From assembly GCF_001083805.1 (NCBI RefSeq), contig NZ_JXSK01000006.1, forward strand, positions 186,001-250,000: a stretch of DNA of 64,000 nucleotides, read 5' to 3'. Each line of letters opens with the position of its first letter. The stretch's first letter is position 1. The notes beneath the pieces were generated by a model, which searched no databases, had not been told where the DNA came from, and saw nothing but the letters and a program-made list of their open reading frames with translations. The translations under genes were made by a program, and so were the position numbers. Of this stretch, positions 30,345-41,899 are shown piece after piece. The stretch comes from Photorhabdus luminescens subsp. luminescens (lineage in GTDB: Bacteria > Pseudomonadota > Gammaproteobacteria > Enterobacterales > Enterobacteriaceae).

Positions 30345-31472
30345 GTGAAGATTCTGGTTGATGAAAATATGCCTTATGCTGATCAACTATTTCAGCAATT
30401 GGGGGATGTGCAAGCTATTCCGGGGCGTCCGGTACCGGAAGGTGTATTGGATCATGCTGATGCCTTTATGGTTCGTTCAGTAACTAAAGTTAATGAAGAA
30501 TTGCTGAAAGGCAGCGCGGTAAAATTTATCGGTACGGCAACGGCGGGGATGGACCATGTGGATCAGTCGTGGTTATCTCAGGCTGGAATCGGGTTTTCAG
30601 CGGCGCCGGGATGTAATGCCATTGCTGTGGTTGAATATGTTTTCTCTGCGTTAATGTTGTTGGCTGAACGTGATAATTTTGAGCTTAAGGATAAAGTGGT
30701 CGGAATCGTCGGTGTCGGTAATGTCGGCAGTAGACTGGCGCAACGGTTAGCTACTCTTGGTGTGCGGACACTCTTATGTGATCCACCAAGAGCTGCCAGA
30801 GGGGATGCCGGCGAATTTTGGCCACTGGAAAAATTAGTCAAAGAGGCGGATATTCTGACATTCCACACGCCATTGAATAAATCAGGCCCATATAAAACAC
30901 ATCATTTAGTGGATGCTGAATTATTGTCGGCGTTGCCGGATAATCGCATATTGATTAATGCCAGCCGCGGTGAAGTTGTTGATAATCAAGCATTGCTTAC
31001 CGAGTTGAAGCGCGGCAAGAAACTTCGTGTTGTTCTGGATGTTTGGGAGCCGGAGCCTGATTTATCTCTGCCATTACTGGAATTGGTTGATATTGGTACG
31101 CCACATATCGCAGGTTATACCCTCGAAGGTAAAGCGCGTGGTACCACACAGGTATTTGAAGCTTACTGTGAATTCCTCGGTCAACCCCATACAGTGGCTC
31201 TATCTGATCTATTGCCGGAGCCGGATTTCAGCCGGGTTACCCTGCATGGGAATGTGACTCAAAGCACACTGAAGCGGTTGATGCATTTAGTGTATGATGT
31301 GCGCCGCGATGATACCCCATTACGGCAAGTCGCCGGTCAAAAAGGGCAATTTGATTATCTGCGTAGAAACTATTTAGAACGCCGAGAATGGTCATCTCTG
31401 ACGGTATGTTGTGATAACAAAAAGAGCGCTGAGTTGCTAGCCGCTCTTGGTTTCAGTATAGAACTGATTTAA
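30345..31472 (+). CDS. pdxB: Erythronate-4-phosphate dehydrogenase
   Basis: Oxidises 4-phosphoerythronate in the DXP-dependent pyridoxal phosphate pathway. Family marks: [16 protein letters not shown], the NAD-binding [34 protein letters not shown], the catalytic-region [14 protein letters not shown] and [23 protein letters not shown] start at 30345, 8 nt after AGGA. 375 aa is full length. First gene of the conserved pdxB-usg-truA-dedA-accD run. Confidence 0.97.
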   Translation: MKILVDENMPYADQLFQQLGDVQAIPGRPVPEGVLDHADAFMVRSVTKVNEELLKGSAVKFIGTATAGMDHVDQSWLSQAGIGFSAAPGCNAIAVVEYVFSALMLLAERDNFELKDKVVGIVGVGNVGSRLAQRLATLGVRTLLCDPPRAARGDAGEFWPLEKLVKEADILTFHTPLNKSGPYKTHHLVDAELLSALPDNRILINASRGEVVDNQALLTELKRGKKLRVVLDVWEPEPDLSLPLLELVDIGTPHIAGYTLEGKARGTTQVFEAYCEFLGQPHTVALSDLLPEPDFSRVTLHGNVTQSTLKRLMHLVYDVRRDDTPLRQVAGQKGQFDYLRRNYLERREWSSLTVCCDNKKSAELLAALGFSIELI

Positions 31473-31523
31473 TTCGTGCGGAAATATGTCTGCATGTCAA
31501 AAAGATAGATGGAGAAAACCAAC

Positions 31524-32534
31524 ATGTCAGAAGGTTGGAATATTGCCCTGTTGGGTGCGACAGGGGCAGTAGGTGAAGCGATATTGGCGTTATTACAAGA
31601 GCGTCAGTTTCCCGTTGGTGAATTGTATCCTCTCGCCAGTGAGCGCAGTGCCGGTGAAAGTCTGCGTTTTAATGGTAAAAATTTTGTTGTTGGCGATGCG
31701 GCTGATTTTGACTGGTCGCAAGTACAACTCGCTTTTTTCGTGGCTGGATTGGAAGCCACGGCACGATATGTTGAAAAAGCGACAGAAGAAGGTTGCTTGG
31801 TGATTGATAGCAGTGGGTTGTTTGCTATGGAACCAGATGTACCTTTGGTTGTTCCAGGAGTGAATCCTCATGCTCTGGCGGATTATCGTAACCGAAATAT
31901 TATTGCCTTAGCAGACAGTATGACCAGTCAGGTACTGACAGCCATTAAGCCGCTGGTGGATGTTGCAGGAATGGCACGTTTGCATTTGACTAATCTGTTC
32001 TCTGTTTCTGTTCACGGCAAAGAGGCAGTTGATGAATTAGCGGGGCAGAGCGCTCGTTTACTTAATGGCATCCCACCGGAGCCGGGGCGTTTTAGTAAAC
32101 AACTGGCATTTAATCTTTTGCCGTTGCCAACAGATGTTGAAGGTTCTGTGCATGAAGAGCGTCGTCTTGTGGACCAAGTACGCAAAATTTTGCAGGATGA
32201 GGGACTACCCATTTCAGTGAGTTGTGTTCAGTCTTCCGTTTTTTATGGTAATGCTCAGGTAGTCCATTTGGAAACATTGCGTCCGGTTGGGGTGGAAGAA
32301 GCTCGAGAAGAATTAGAGCGGATGGTTGATATTAACGTTGCAGACGAAGGCGATTATCCGACTCCAGTGACAGAAGCATCGGGTAATGATGCGCTGAGTA
32401 TTGGTTGTCTGCGCCATGATTATGGTATGCCGGAAGTATTACAATTTTGGTCTGTGGCCGATAACATCCGGTTTGGTGGGGCGTTAATGGCGGTTGAGAC
32501 AGCGGAAAAATTGATTCAGGAGCAATTTTACTGA
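31524..32534 (+). CDS. usg: USG-1 protein (aspartate-semialdehyde dehydrogenase-like)
   Basis: 336 aa from ATG 31524 ([19 protein letters not shown]), 9 nt behind GGAG; an ATG at 31509 is also in frame. It has the NADP-binding [16 protein letters not shown] of the semialdehyde dehydrogenase fold. In the segment where true Asd enzymes carry the catalytic Cys (near [14 protein letters not shown]) no Cys is seen, so it is probably not an active dehydrogenase; the physiological role of Usg is unknown. Its TGA overlaps the truA ATG. Confidence 0.93.
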   Translation: MSEGWNIALLGATGAVGEAILALLQERQFPVGELYPLASERSAGESLRFNGKNFVVGDAADFDWSQVQLAFFVAGLEATARYVEKATEEGCLVIDSSGLFAMEPDVPLVVPGVNPHALADYRNRNIIALADSMTSQVLTAIKPLVDVAGMARLHLTNLFSVSVHGKEAVDELAGQSARLLNGIPPEPGRFSKQLAFNLLPLPTDVEGSVHEERRLVDQVRKILQDEGLPISVSCVQSSVFYGNAQVVHLETLRPVGVEEAREELERMVDINVADEGDYPTPVTEASGNDALSIGCLRHDYGMPEVLQFWSVADNIRFGGALMAVETAEKLIQEQFY

Positions 32535-33370
32535 TGTTCGGTACAGAACAAACAGAATCTGTGCCGGGTTCAAAAATGAAAATTGCCTTGGGAATTGAGT
32601 ACGATGGCAGCCGATATTATGGCTGGCAACGTCAGCAAGAAGTGAAAAGTGTTCAAGGATGCCTTGAGGAAGCATTATCAAAAGTCGCTGATGAACCCAT
32701 ATCGGTATTTTGTGCTGGTCGAACCGATGCTGGCGTACATGCAACAGGGCAAGTTGTGCATTTTGCAACGTCTGTTCAGCGCAAGGATGCCGCATGGACA
32801 ATGGGTGTGAACGTACACTTACCGCCGGATATTGCTGTTCGTTGGGTAAAAACCGTAGATGAGAGCTTCCATGCCCGTTTTAGTGCAACTGCCCGGCGAT
32901 ACCGTTACATTATTTTTAATCATCGTTATCGTCCGGCAGTGTTGGCCAATGGCGTGACCCATTTTCACTATCCATTGGATGAAAAGCGGATGCATCGAGC
33001 AGCGCAATGTTTGTTGGGGGAAAATGATTTTACCTCTTTCCGTGCGGTTCAATGCCAATCTAAAACACCTTGGCGTAATATGATGCATATTAATGTCAAC
33101 CGTTTTGGGCATTACGTTGTCATAGATATTAAAGCCAATGCTTTTGTACATCATATGGTGCGTAATATTGCTGGTAGCCTGATGGAAATTGGTTGTGGGA
33201 ATCAGGATATTAATTGGATGGCCCAGTTGCTTGCTTTAAAGGATCGGACGAAAGCTGCTGCGACGGCAAAAGCGGCAGGGTTGTATCTGGTTGCTGTTGA
33301 TTATCCAGAGCAATTTGATTTACCTGGCGCTGTTATGGGACCTCTGTTTTTGGCAGATGATCTGATTTAA
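32534..33370 (+). CDS. truA: tRNA pseudouridine(38-40) synthase
   Basis: Makes pseudouridine at positions 38-40 of tRNA anticodon arms. Catalytic Asp65 lies in [38 protein letters not shown] and [19 protein letters not shown] are family signatures. The 278-aa frame starts with an ATG overlapping the usg stop (TGATG), allowing translational coupling; an internal ATG at 32576 would remove an N-terminal extension that E. coli TruA also has. Confidence 0.97.
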   Translation: MFGTEQTESVPGSKMKIALGIEYDGSRYYGWQRQQEVKSVQGCLEEALSKVADEPISVFCAGRTDAGVHATGQVVHFATSVQRKDAAWTMGVNVHLPPDIAVRWVKTVDESFHARFSATARRYRYIIFNHRYRPAVLANGVTHFHYPLDEKRMHRAAQCLLGENDFTSFRAVQCQSKTPWRNMMHINVNRFGHYVVIDIKANAFVHHMVRNIAGSLMEIGCGNQDINWMAQLLALKDRTKAAATAKAAGLYLVAVDYPEQFDLPGAVMGPLFLADDLI

Positions 33371-33416
33371 CATTTTTAGTTGCCGACACGGATGTTTGGG
33401 CATAGCGGGGAATATT

Positions 33417-34106
33417 ATGGAGTTTATGACTCATTTTGTTGATTTTGCTAAATTTATTATTGATTTTATTCTTCATATTGACATTCATTTAGCCGAATTG
33501 GTCGCACAATATGGTAATTGGGTATATGGCATTCTATTTCTGATTTTATTTTGTGAAACAGGGTTAGTGATTACTCCGTTTCTGCCGGGGGATTCGCTGT
33601 TATTTGTTGCTGGCGCTTTAGCGGCTTTGGGCTCAAATGATCTGAATGTACATCTCATGGTGGTATTGATGATCATTGCGGCTGTTATTGGTGATGCGGT
33701 GAACTATGCTATTGGTCGCATCTTTGGCGAAAGGTTATTTACTAATCCAAATTCAAAAATTTTCCGCCGCAGTTATTTAGATAAAACACATGAGTTTTAT
33801 GAAAAACATGGTGGGAAGGCAATTATTTTGGCGCGATTTGTGCCGATTATCAGAACATTTGCACCATTTGTTGCAGGCATGGGGAAAATGTCTTATCGTC
33901 ATTTCGCTGCTTATAACGTGATTGGCGCACTAGTTTGGGTGCTGTTATTCACCTATTCTGGTTATATATTCGGTGATATGCCAATGGTACAACAGAATTT
34001 GAAACTGTTGATTGTCGCTATCATCTTTATCTCAATCCTGCCCGGAGTGATTGAAATCTGGCGTCATCGTCGTACAGTGATGAAGCAGAAGACTGATAAC
34101 CGGTAA
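33417..34106 (+). CDS. dedA: DedA family membrane protein
   Basis: 229-aa inner-membrane protein of the DedA/VTT superfamily, implicated in undecaprenyl-phosphate or phospholipid recycling and proton-motive-force homeostasis. The motifs [37 protein letters not shown] and [20 protein letters not shown] with [11 protein letters not shown] are intact. Start is ATG 33417, 6 nt after GGGG; an upstream ATG at 33396 has no good ribosome site. Position between truA and accD matches E. coli dedA. Confidence 0.95.
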   Translation: MEFMTHFVDFAKFIIDFILHIDIHLAELVAQYGNWVYGILFLILFCETGLVITPFLPGDSLLFVAGALAALGSNDLNVHLMVVLMIIAAVIGDAVNYAIGRIFGERLFTNPNSKIFRRSYLDKTHEFYEKHGGKAIILARFVPIIRTFAPFVAGMGKMSYRHFAAYNVIGALVWVLLFTYSGYIFGDMPMVQQNLKLLIVAIIFISILPGVIEIWRHRRTVMKQKTDNR

Positions 34107-34207
34107 CAGGTTTGAGCAGTTTTTTATCCACACTGTAATAGCATTGTGGTTTAATGGCATACATAACAAAACTGGCATAAGCCAGATTCAGACGGAAAGA
34201 TCATTCA

Positions 34208-35152
34208 ATGAGCTGGATTGAAAAAATTCTTAATAAAAGCAACATTACCCAAACTCGTAAAGCGAATATCCCAGAAGGAGTTTGGACGAAATGTGATAGT
34301 TGCAGTCAGGTGCTCTACCGTGCTGAGCTAGAGCGCAATCTTGAAGTTTGTCCTAAATGTGATCATCACATGCGTATTTCGGCGCGTACCCGATTGGCTA
34401 CATTTCTTGATGAAGGAACAACGACGGAATTCGGGGAGGAATTAGAGCCAAAAGATATTCTTAAATTCCGCGATTCTAAAAAGTATAAAGATCGTATATC
34501 AGCGGCGCAGAAGCAAACCCAAGAGAAAGATGCGCTGGTCGTGATGAAAGGTACCCTGAGTGGTATGCCAGTTGTTGTTGCTGCTTTTGAATTTGCATTC
34601 ATGGGCGGTTCTATGGCTTCGGTTGTCGGCGCCCGTTTTGTCCGTGCTGTAGAGCAAGCATTGGCAGACAATTGCCCTCTGATTTGTTTTTCTGCCAGTG
34701 GCGGCGCTCGTATGCAAGAGGCATTGATGTCACTGATGCAGATGGCGAAAACCAGTGCTGCTTTAGCAAAAATGCAAGAGCGCGGTTTGCCTTATATCTC
34801 TGTCATGACCGATCCGACAATGGGTGGTGTTTCTGCAAGTTTGGCGATGTTGGGTGATATCAATATTGCTGAACCAAAGGCATTGATTGGTTTTGCCGGG
34901 CCACGAGTTATTGAGCAGACGGTTCGTGAAAAATTACCGTCTGGTTTCCAGCGTAGTGAGTTTTTGCTGGAAAAGGGGGCGATTGACATGATTGTTCGTC
35001 GTCCTGAAATGCGTGACACACTTGCCAGTTTACTTTCTAAACTGACTCATCAGTCGCAGCCAGGTACTAAGCCGATTGTCGCTGAATTTGTGGCAGAACC
35101 TGCTGATGTTGAGGCGGATATTCAAATAAATACTAATAAAGAAGATGTCTGA
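34208..35152 (+). CDS. accD: Acetyl-CoA carboxylase carboxyltransferase subunit beta
   Basis: Beta subunit of the carboxyltransferase that makes malonyl-CoA for fatty acid synthesis. The four-cysteine zinc ribbon is in [16 protein letters not shown] and [11 protein letters not shown]; the crotonase-fold core has [20 protein letters not shown] and [18 protein letters not shown]. 314 aa, about ten longer than E. coli through its C-terminal tail. Its end overlaps folC by 8 bp. Confidence 0.98.
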   Translation: MSWIEKILNKSNITQTRKANIPEGVWTKCDSCSQVLYRAELERNLEVCPKCDHHMRISARTRLATFLDEGTTTEFGEELEPKDILKFRDSKKYKDRISAAQKQTQEKDALVVMKGTLSGMPVVVAAFEFAFMGGSMASVVGARFVRAVEQALADNCPLICFSASGGARMQEALMSLMQMAKTSAALAKMQERGLPYISVMTDPTMGGVSASLAMLGDINIAEPKALIGFAGPRVIEQTVREKLPSGFQRSEFLLEKGAIDMIVRRPEMRDTLASLLSKLTHQSQPGTKPIVAEFVAEPADVEADIQINTNKEDV

Positions 35153-36443
35153 TATTTTACAAATTCCTCAAGCCACGTCGCCATTGATGACGTGGCTTTC
35201 CTATCTTGGAAACCTGCATACCAAGACCATTGATATGGGGCTTGAGCGTGTGGGAAAACTTGCCCGAACTTTGGAATTGGTTAACCCGGCGCCTAAGGTG
35301 ATAACTGTATCCGGTACTAATGGCAAAGGAACCACTTGTTGCACGATAGAATCTATTCTGTTGGCGGCCGGGCTGAGAGTGGGGGTTTACAGCTCTCCAC
35401 ATCTTGTACGTTATACCGAAAGAGTTCGTATTCAGGGGAAAGAGTTACCTGAACAGGAATTCTGCCGTGTATTTGCGGATATTGAATCTCGTCGCGGTGA
35501 TATTTCACTAACTTATTTTGAATATGGCACATTAGCGGCTTTGCAACTGTTTAAACAAGCTTGTCTGGATGTGGTCATCTTAGAAGTAGGCTTGGGAGGG
35601 CGGCTGGATGCGACAAATATTGTGGACGCCGATATTGCCGCTATTACCAGTATTGCCATTGATCATATTGATTGGTTGGGGTCAGACCGCGAACATATTG
35701 GTCGAGAGAAAGCGGGGATTTTCCGTAAAGATCATTTTGCCGTAGTGGGTGAGCCAGATATGCCATCTTCTGTTGCGGAAGTTGCGGGCGAATTAGGAGC
35801 CAAGTTATTCCGCTGTGGCATTGATTGGCGTTTCTCTCAACAGGATAAAAACTGGCGCTGGCAATCTGATGATAGGCTATTTAGCAACCTACCTTTACCA
35901 AATGTTCCTCTGATGAATGCCGCGACGGCAATGGGTGTTATTTGTTGCCTGTTACGACAAGACGATAAAGTCAGTCGGGCTATTAATGAGAGCGCCATCC
36001 ATCAAGGGTTGCAAAGTGCACAGTTGCCTGGGCGTTTCCAGATAGTTCGTGAAAATCCATTATTGATCTTGGACGTGGCGCATAATCCTCATGCGGCGGC
36101 GTATCTGGTACAGAAACTGGCCCAATTGTCCCGTCAGCCGGGTAGTAGAGTCCTTGGCATCGTGGGTATGTTAGGTGATAAAGATATTGCCGGTACACTG
36201 ACTTGCCTGTCACAGCAAATAAATGAGTGGTATTGCGCTCCGTTGACTGAATTTCGTGGCGCCGATGCGCAGACACTGGCTCAGTATCTTGAACAACCTC
36301 GGTTATTTACTGATGTGGAAAGTGCCTGGCATCAGGCGATGGCTGATGCTAATGAGCAAGATATTGTTGTCGTTTGTGGTTCATTCCACACAGTAGCGCA
36401 TGTTATGGAGGCTCTGGACAGGGAGAAAGGAAGTGGCAAGTAG
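35145..36443 (+). CDS. folC: Bifunctional dihydrofolate/folylpolyglutamate synthase
   Basis: ATP-dependent Mur-ligase-type enzyme that adds glutamate to dihydropteroate and folates. P-loop [37 protein letters not shown]; the [20 protein letters not shown] block and [16 protein letters not shown] are present. 432 aa, slightly above E. coli size. Starts inside the end of accD and overlaps dedD at its own end, so accD-folC-dedD are coupled. Confidence 0.97.
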   Translation: MSDILQIPQATSPLMTWLSYLGNLHTKTIDMGLERVGKLARTLELVNPAPKVITVSGTNGKGTTCCTIESILLAAGLRVGVYSSPHLVRYTERVRIQGKELPEQEFCRVFADIESRRGDISLTYFEYGTLAALQLFKQACLDVVILEVGLGGRLDATNIVDADIAAITSIAIDHIDWLGSDREHIGREKAGIFRKDHFAVVGEPDMPSSVAEVAGELGAKLFRCGIDWRFSQQDKNWRWQSDDRLFSNLPLPNVPLMNAATAMGVICCLLRQDDKVSRAINESAIHQGLQSAQLPGRFQIVRENPLLILDVAHNPHAAAYLVQKLAQLSRQPGSRVLGIVGMLGDKDIAGTLTCLSQQINEWYCAPLTEFRGADAQTLAQYLEQPRLFTDVESAWHQAMADANEQDIVVVCGSFHTVAHVMEALDREKGSGK

Positions 36444-37116
36444 ATTTCAGAATCGTTTGGTTGGTACCATTGTCTTGGTAGCATTGGGTGTCATTGTGCT
36501 GCCTGTGTTGTTAGACGGCAATAAGAAATATAACGAAGATAAATTTGCATCAATTCCTCTGGTTCCAAAGCCAGGGGATGAGCAAGAAATTGAATCTATA
36601 CCTCCTCTTAATCCACCAATATTATCAGTGCCTCTGGAAGATGAGACAGAGGCATTGCAGCCAGAAACACTGGAGCAGCCGGAAATACCATTGGTTGCCA
36701 CTCCTCAGCTCGCGCCGATAGTCCCTCCTGCTGTTCAGCCAGAAGTGAAGCCCCAACCACAGATTAAGCCTGAACCAAAACCAGATACTAAGCCGCCAGC
36801 GTCGGCGCTTAAACCTAAACCAGACATTAAGCCAGAGCCGAAACCTGAAGTTAAGCCGGTTGAAACAGCCCCGCAAGGGCAGGCTTATATCGTACAACTG
36901 GGTGCTTTGAAAAATGCTGGAAAGGTAGATGAAATCGTTGCCAGATTACGTTTGTCTGGTTATCAGGTTTATACAATTCCATCATCTCCGGTTCAGGGTC
37001 AATTAACGAGAATATATGTTGGCCCGAATGCTTCTAAGCAACAACTTGACTCGGTATTATCAGAATTGAAAAGTTTGACTGGATTACAAGGGCAGGTAAG
37101 GAGCTACAGACCGTAA
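36433..37116 (+). CDS. dedD: Cell division protein DedD (SPOR domain)
   Basis: Bitopic inner-membrane divisome protein. From GTG 36433 (8 nt after GGGAG) it reads [20 protein letters not shown], a short cytoplasmic tail plus one membrane helix (residues 8-28), then a Pro/Lys/Glu-rich linker with many KPEP/KPKP repeats, then the SPOR domain (about 150-227; AYIVQLGALKNAGKVDEIVA) that binds denuded septal glycan. 227 aa. An ATG at 36400 would place 11 unlikely residues ahead of the conserved start. Overlaps the folC stop. Confidence 0.95.
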   Translation: MASRFQNRLVGTIVLVALGVIVLPVLLDGNKKYNEDKFASIPLVPKPGDEQEIESIPPLNPPILSVPLEDETEALQPETLEQPEIPLVATPQLAPIVPPAVQPEVKPQPQIKPEPKPDTKPPASALKPKPDIKPEPKPEVKPVETAPQGQAYIVQLGALKNAGKVDEIVARLRLSGYQVYTIPSSPVQGQLTRIYVGPNASKQQLDSVLSELKSLTGLQGQVRSYRP

Positions 37117-37122
37117 TAGTTA

Positions 37123-37221
37123 TATACCCTATGGATTTCAAGATGCATCGCGACGGCAAGGGAGTGAATCCCCGGGAGCATAGCGAACTATGTGACGAAT
37201 AGGGCAACTGTCATGAAGAAG
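37123..37221. repeat. ERIC/IRU element, internally deleted (copy 3)
   Basis: The left 74 bp (TATACCCTATGGATTTCAAG through AACTATGTGAC, to 37196) are intact; the right part is replaced by a short degenerate GGGCAACTGTCATGAAGAAG. Located between dedD and cvpA. Confidence 0.8.
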
Positions 37222-37297
37222 TAAATATTAAGTAACTGCGGCGATGATGACTCAAATTCGTCGCCCAATTATTTTCAGTAGGATAGGAAATCTTGCT

Positions 37298-37313
37298 ACG
37301 CAAACGTTTTCGT
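37298..37313. promoter_or_regulatory. PurR operator of cvpA-purF
   Basis: ACGCAAACGTTTTCGT matches the 16-bp PurR box consensus essentially perfectly. PurR with hypoxanthine or guanine represses cvpA-purF in E. coli; the box lies 56 bp before cvpA, with TAGAAT at 37321 as a candidate -10. Confidence 0.92.
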
Positions 37314-37369
37314 TTTCTGTTAGAATGCACTTGAAACGGATGCCGAGGTGTCTATTTTGGAATTAAAAC

Positions 37370-37876
37370 ATGGTTTGGATTGATTACGTTATTATCGCCA
37401 TTATTGGCTTCTCGGCATTAGTTAGCCTGATTCGTGGGTTTATTCGTGAGGCATTATCACTGGTCACTTGGGGATGTGCTTTCTTTGTGGCAAGCCATTT
37501 CTATACTTACTTAGCGGTCTATTTCACCCGTTTTGAAGATGAATTGGTGCGTAACGGGATCGCTATTGCGCTGCTGTTTATTGCTACTTTGATTGTCGGT
37601 TCTGTGGTGAACTATGTGATAGGTTCTCTTGTGCAACGGACTGGATTGTCAGGTACTGATCGCGTACTGGGGGTCTGCTTTGGGGCATTGCGTGGTGTGT
37701 TGATTGTCGCGGCTATTCTGTTTTTTCTGGATACATTTACACCATTAGCTCGAAGTGAGGATTGGAAACAATCACAATTGATCCCACAGTTCAGTCATAT
37801 CATTAGGTGGTTCTTTGACTACCTGCAAAATGCGTCAAGTTTCTTGCCGGAGAAATATACCTCTCCGTTTGGCTGA
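37370..37876 (+). CDS. cvpA: Colicin V production protein CvpA
   Basis: 168-aa inner-membrane protein with four hydrophobic segments ([59 protein letters not shown]). Needed for colicin V export and envelope robustness; molecular role unclear. Shares the PurR-controlled promoter with purF, which follows after 14 bp. Confidence 0.96.
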   Translation: MVWIDYVIIAIIGFSALVSLIRGFIREALSLVTWGCAFFVASHFYTYLAVYFTRFEDELVRNGIAIALLFIATLIVGSVVNYVIGSLVQRTGLSGTDRVLGVCFGALRGVLIVAAILFFLDTFTPLARSEDWKQSQLIPQFSHIIRWFFDYLQNASSFLPEKYTSPFG

Positions 37877-37890
37877 TGAGGAAAAACTAC

Positions 37891-39408
37891 ATGTGCGGTA
37901 TTGTTGGTATCGTCGGTTTTACACCGGTTAACCAGTCGATTTATGATGCGTTGACGGTGCTTCAGCACCGTGGGCAAGATGCTGCGGGCATTGCCACTAT
38001 TGATGGTAACAATGGGTTTCGTTTACGTAAAGCCAATGGCTTAGTGAGAGATGTGTTTGAAGCCCGGCATATGCTGCGTTTACAGGGAACGATCGGGATT
38101 GGTCATGTTCGCTACCCGACAGCGGGCAGTTCCAGTGCATCGGAGGCTCAACCGTTTTATGTGAACTCTCCATTTGGTATTACACTGACACACAATGGTA
38201 ATTTGACAAATGCTCATGAGTTGAAGAAAAAGCTGTTTGAGAATGCCCGTCGCCATGTGAATACCACGTCAGATTCTGAGATTTTGCTCAATGTTTTTGC
38301 TAGTGAACTGGATTGCTTCCAGCATTATCCATTGGAGCCTGACAATATTTTTGCGGCAGTAGCGGCAATGCATAAACAGGTGAGCGGCGCCTATGCCTGT
38401 ATTGCGATGATTATCGGTCATGGATTAGTGGCTTTCCGTGATCCGCATGGTATTCGTCCGTTGGTTTTAGGTAAGCGTACTTTGGATGATGGCCGCAATG
38501 AGTATATGGTCGCTTCTGAAAGCGTCGCATTGGATACGCTAGGCTTTGAATTCCTGCGGGATGTCGCATCAGGTGAAGCGATTTATATCACTGAACAAGG
38601 CCAATTATTTACTCGTCAGTGTGCTGAAAATCCTTCTTTAACTCCTTGTTTGTTTGAATTTGTCTATTTGGCGCGCCCAGACTCCTTTATTGATAAAATT
38701 TCGGTTTATAACGCCCGCATACGGATGGGGCATAAACTAGGGGCGAAAATTGCCCGTGAATGGGAAGATTTGCATATTGATGTGGTGATTCCAATCCCCG
38801 AAACATCTTGCGATGTCGCGCTAGAAATTGCCCGCATACTCGGTAAACCCTATCGTCAGGGGTTTGTGAAAAACCGTTATGTCGGCCGGACATTTATCAT
38901 GCCTGGGCAACAGGAACGCCGGAAATCAGTCCGCCGTAAACTGAATGCCAATCGAGCAGAATTCCGTGATAAAAATGTGCTATTGGTGGACGATTCTATC
39001 GTGCGCGGCACAACGTCAGAACAGATTGTTGATATGGCTCGTGAAGCGGGCGCGAAGAAAGTTTATCTTGCTTCGGCAGCACCGGAAGTGCGTTTCCCGA
39101 ATGTTTATGGCATCGATATGCCCAATGCAAATGAACTGATTGCTCATGGGCGTGAAGTGGATGAAATTCGCCAACTCATTGGTGCAGATGCATTGATATT
39201 TCAGGATTTAACCGATCTGATCGACGCGGTTCGTGAAGAAAACCCGGATGTTGACGGGTTTGAGAGTTCAGTATTCAATGGCGTTTATGTGACTAAAGAC
39301 GTTGACCAGACTTATCTCTATTATCTGGAGAATCTGCGTAAAGACGATGAAGAAAAACTGAATAACCAGAATGAAATCGAAAATCTGGATATCTATAATG
39401 AAGGTTGA
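37891..39408 (+). CDS. purF: Amidophosphoribosyltransferase
   Basis: First committed step of purine synthesis: PRPP plus glutamine to phosphoribosylamine. ATG 37891 gives [12 protein letters not shown] with the N-terminal nucleophile Cys2; GAGG lies 9 nt upstream. Glutaminase domain to about 235 ([16 protein letters not shown]), then the type I phosphoribosyltransferase domain with PRPP loop [20 protein letters not shown]. 505 aa, normal. Five extra codons upstream (from 37876) lack support. Confidence 0.98.
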   Translation: MCGIVGIVGFTPVNQSIYDALTVLQHRGQDAAGIATIDGNNGFRLRKANGLVRDVFEARHMLRLQGTIGIGHVRYPTAGSSSASEAQPFYVNSPFGITLTHNGNLTNAHELKKKLFENARRHVNTTSDSEILLNVFASELDCFQHYPLEPDNIFAAVAAMHKQVSGAYACIAMIIGHGLVAFRDPHGIRPLVLGKRTLDDGRNEYMVASESVALDTLGFEFLRDVASGEAIYITEQGQLFTRQCAENPSLTPCLFEFVYLARPDSFIDKISVYNARIRMGHKLGAKIAREWEDLHIDVVIPIPETSCDVALEIARILGKPYRQGFVKNRYVGRTFIMPGQQERRKSVRRKLNANRAEFRDKNVLLVDDSIVRGTTSEQIVDMAREAGAKKVYLASAAPEVRFPNVYGIDMPNANELIAHGREVDEIRQLIGADALIFQDLTDLIDAVREENPDVDGFESSVFNGVYVTKDVDQTYLYYLENLRKDDEEKLNNQNEIENLDIYNEG

Positions 39409-39455
39409 TGACCTTCGGGTTTAGGTTGTTGTTCAGTGTTTGGCATGAGGAAAAA

Positions 39456-40040
39456 ATGAAAAGATTGATAGTAGGGCTTACAGGAGCAAGTGGGGCCATT
39501 TATGGTATAAGGCTACTGCAAGTTTTACAACCAGTTGAAGGGGTGGAAACACATCTGGTTATCAGTCATTCCGCTCGCCAGACACTGGCGCTTGAAACGG
39601 ACTATAGTTTACGGGATGTGCAGGCGCTGGCTGATGTTGTGTATGACAACAGAGATATTGCCGCTGCCATCTCTTCCGGTTCATTTAAAACTTTGGGCAT
39701 GGTAATTTTGCCATGCTCAATGAAAACCCTTTCAGGTATTGTTCACAGTTATACTGATGGATTAGTGACCAGAGCGGCAGATGTCGTATTGAAAGAAAGC
39801 CGTAAATTAGTGCTTGGAGTGAGAGAAACGCCGTTGCATTTGGGGCATCTTAGGCTGATGACTCAAGCGGCAGAAATTGGCGCGGTGATCATGCCGCCTG
39901 TGCCTGCATTTTATCATCAGCCCCAACAGATTCAGGATATTATTGACCAGACGGTTAACCGAGTGCTTGATCAGTTTGATATCGAGCTGCCTCATGATCT
40001 ATTTACCCGCTGGCAAGGGGCTAAAAGCGTTGAGATTTAG
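39456..40040 (+). CDS. ubiX: Flavin prenyltransferase UbiX
   Basis: Makes prenylated FMN, cofactor of the ubiquinone-pathway decarboxylase UbiD. 194 aa from ATG 39456 ([20 protein letters not shown]) behind GAGG. Family motifs: the FMN-binding [30 protein letters not shown], and [19 protein letters not shown]. Follows purF as in E. coli. Its last 20 bp overlap the end of the convergent yfcH. Confidence 0.96.
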   Translation: MKRLIVGLTGASGAIYGIRLLQVLQPVEGVETHLVISHSARQTLALETDYSLRDVQALADVVYDNRDIAAAISSGSFKTLGMVILPCSMKTLSGIVHSYTDGLVTRAADVVLKESRKLVLGVRETPLHLGHLRLMTQAAEIGAVIMPPVPAFYHQPQQIQDIIDQTVNRVLDQFDIELPHDLFTRWQGAKSVEI

Positions 40041-40935
40041 GGCTTAATAGATCTTCAAGCGCCTCTTTTAGCTGAAAATAGCGGAAGCCAAAACCTGCTT
40101 GTTCCAAGTTATGCGGTATGGCCTGTTGTCCGCCTAGTACCAGTGCGGAAGCTTCTCCCATCAGTAATTTCAGCACAAAAGCAGGCGTTCGAATAATGGT
40201 AGGGCGATGCAATACTTCTCCCAATGTTGCGGCAAATTGATCATTATGTACGGGATAAGGGGCAGTCATATTAAAAGGACCACTCAAGTCAGGCGTCATT
40301 AACAGGTAATAGATGCCATTCACCATATCATCAATATGAATCCAGGGCAGATACTGTTTTCCGCTCCCCATAGGGCCACCAAGCCCAAGGCGGAACAAGG
40401 GCAGCATTTTTTTCAGCGCGCCGCCGTTTTTTGCTAGTACAACACCAGTGCGTAAAAGACAAACACGGGTTTTATCACTGGCAGCCTGTAATGCAAGTTG
40501 TTCCCACTGCTTACAGAGCTGATGAGTAAATTCATCATGGGGTGGCTCATGCTCTGTAACGACTGTTTGATTTTGATCCCCGTAATAGCCCACCGCAGAG
40601 CCGGAAATAAAGACTTCTGGTGGTGTCTGGCTGGCATTAATGAGCTTGCTGAGTTGTTCTGTTAATGTCCAGCGACTCTGGCACAGCTTCTCTTTTTGCG
40701 TTGAAGTCCATAGTTTGTTTGCTATGGGTTCGCCAGCAAGATTGATGACGGCATCAAAATCATTGAGATCGGTTTTATCTTTCAGGCTGGTCCAGCATTC
40801 AGCTTGATTGCTGAATAGAGAATAAACTTTTTGGGGTGAGCGGCTTAGAAGAGTAATGGAATGGGATAGGGAAAGAAGTTGGCAAACCAGACGGCTACCA
40901 ATCAAACCTGTTCCTCCAGTGATTAAAATACGCAT
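40021..40935 (-). CDS. yfcH: TIGR01777-type epimerase/NAD(P)-dependent oxidoreductase YfcH
   Basis: 304-aa extended short-chain dehydrogenase-like protein. N-terminal [20 protein letters not shown] is the nucleotide-binding fold; [20 protein letters not shown] and the [11 protein letters not shown] segment are typical, as is the C-terminal DUF1731 part ([20 protein letters not shown]). Start is ATG 40935, 5 nt after AGGAG; a GTG six bases upstream is less likely. Substrate unknown; related SulA-like proteins have not been assigned a firm function. Confidence 0.92.
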   Translation of the reverse strand: MRILITGGTGLIGSRLVCQLLSLSHSITLLSRSPQKVYSLFSNQAECWTSLKDKTDLNDFDAVINLAGEPIANKLWTSTQKEKLCQSRWTLTEQLSKLINASQTPPEVFISGSAVGYYGDQNQTVVTEHEPPHDEFTHQLCKQWEQLALQAASDKTRVCLLRTGVVLAKNGGALKKMLPLFRLGLGGPMGSGKQYLPWIHIDDMVNGIYYLLMTPDLSGPFNMTAPYPVHNDQFAATLGEVLHRPTIIRTPAFVLKLLMGEASALVLGGQQAIPHNLEQAGFGFRYFQLKEALEDLLSPKSQRF

Positions 40936-41041
40936 GGCCACTCCTATAACCTAAGTTGTTGATATAAGAACTATAGCATATTGCAGAGATATAAGGGCTG
41001 GTGGTTAAAGATATCGCTATCTGTCAGCTTGATCAAGTTTC

Positions 41042-41062
41042 GCGGGGAAATAATTACCCCGC
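41042..41062 (-). terminator. Terminator hairpin after yfcG
   Basis: GCGGGG and CCCCGC form a 6-bp GC stem with a 9-nt loop 11 bp past the yfcG stop. Short or no U-run. Confidence 0.5.
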
Positions 41063-41072
41063 AGACAGGTAT

Positions 41073-41693
41073 TTAGGCTTTGCTATAAGCAATTTGAGTG
41101 GCGGGGCGTTGACTAATAGTATCAAACCATTTTTGCACTGCCGGATAATCATTCAGATCAATATTCTGACGTTCATAGGCACGAACCCACGGATAAGTAG
41201 AGATATCCGCAATACTGTATTCCTGACCGCCCAGATAAGTTGTTTTTTCCAATTGAGTATTCAGGACTTGATACAAGCGCTTTGTCTCTGCCTGATAACG
41301 ATTAATTGCGTAAGGGACTTTCTCCGGCGCGAAGTGATTAAAATGGTGATTTTGCCCTAGCATTGGGCCAAAGCCGCCAATCTGCCAAAACAGCCATTGT
41401 AGGCTTTGGATACGCTCACGCATATCTGTGCTGAGGAACTTGCCCGTTTTTTCTGCCAGATAAGTAAGAATGGTGCCAGATTCAAAAATAGCGATAGGTT
41501 TGCCGCCATCGATTGGTTGCTGATCAACAATAGCGGGAATCTTATTATTAGGCGAAATGGCGAGAAATTCAGGTTTGAATTGATCCCCGGCGCCAATATC
41601 AATTCGGTAAAGATTATAGGGAAGGCCAGCTTCTTCCAGGAATAGTGTAATTTTATGGCCGTTTGGCGTTGGAGCATAATACAGATCGATCAT
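41073..41693 (-). CDS. yfcG: Glutathione S-transferase-like disulfide reductase (YfcG/GST-N type)
   Basis: 206 aa from ATG 41693, directly behind GGAGGTTCC; upstream in-frame ATGs are not supported. MIDLYYAPTPNGHKITLFLE is the thioredoxin-like N-domain with the Thr/Asn pair used by Nu-class GSTs to bind glutathione; LQWLFWQIGGFGPMLGQNHH is the C-domain signature. E. coli YfcG has strong disulfide reductase but poor transferase activity. Position after yfcH matches enteric order. Confidence 0.92.
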   Translation of the reverse strand: MIDLYYAPTPNGHKITLFLEEAGLPYNLYRIDIGAGDQFKPEFLAISPNNKIPAIVDQQPIDGGKPIAIFESGTILTYLAEKTGKFLSTDMRERIQSLQWLFWQIGGFGPMLGQNHHFNHFAPEKVPYAINRYQAETKRLYQVLNTQLEKTTYLGGQEYSIADISTYPWVRAYERQNIDLNDYPAVQKWFDTISQRPATQIAYSKA

Positions 41694-41899
41694 GGAACCT
41701 CCAGTGGAACACGTAATTGCATCACACATTATCATTAATTTGTGCAGTGTGTAAGGTATGTTGATACCCTTCTTAGCGGAGACTGGCGGTGTTGATTTGT
41801 TAACGCAATAGAGCCTGAATAATGATCTTCCTGAACAGTACGACAGGAAGATCTGGTAAAGAGATGGTCAGTTTTTCTTCTGGAGATGATAAAGAGTAC

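Noticed and set aside
36720-36860. Repeats in dedD as a mobile or CRISPR-like repeat
   Set aside because: They code the KPEP/KPKP linker usual for DedD; units are irregular and there are no spacers.
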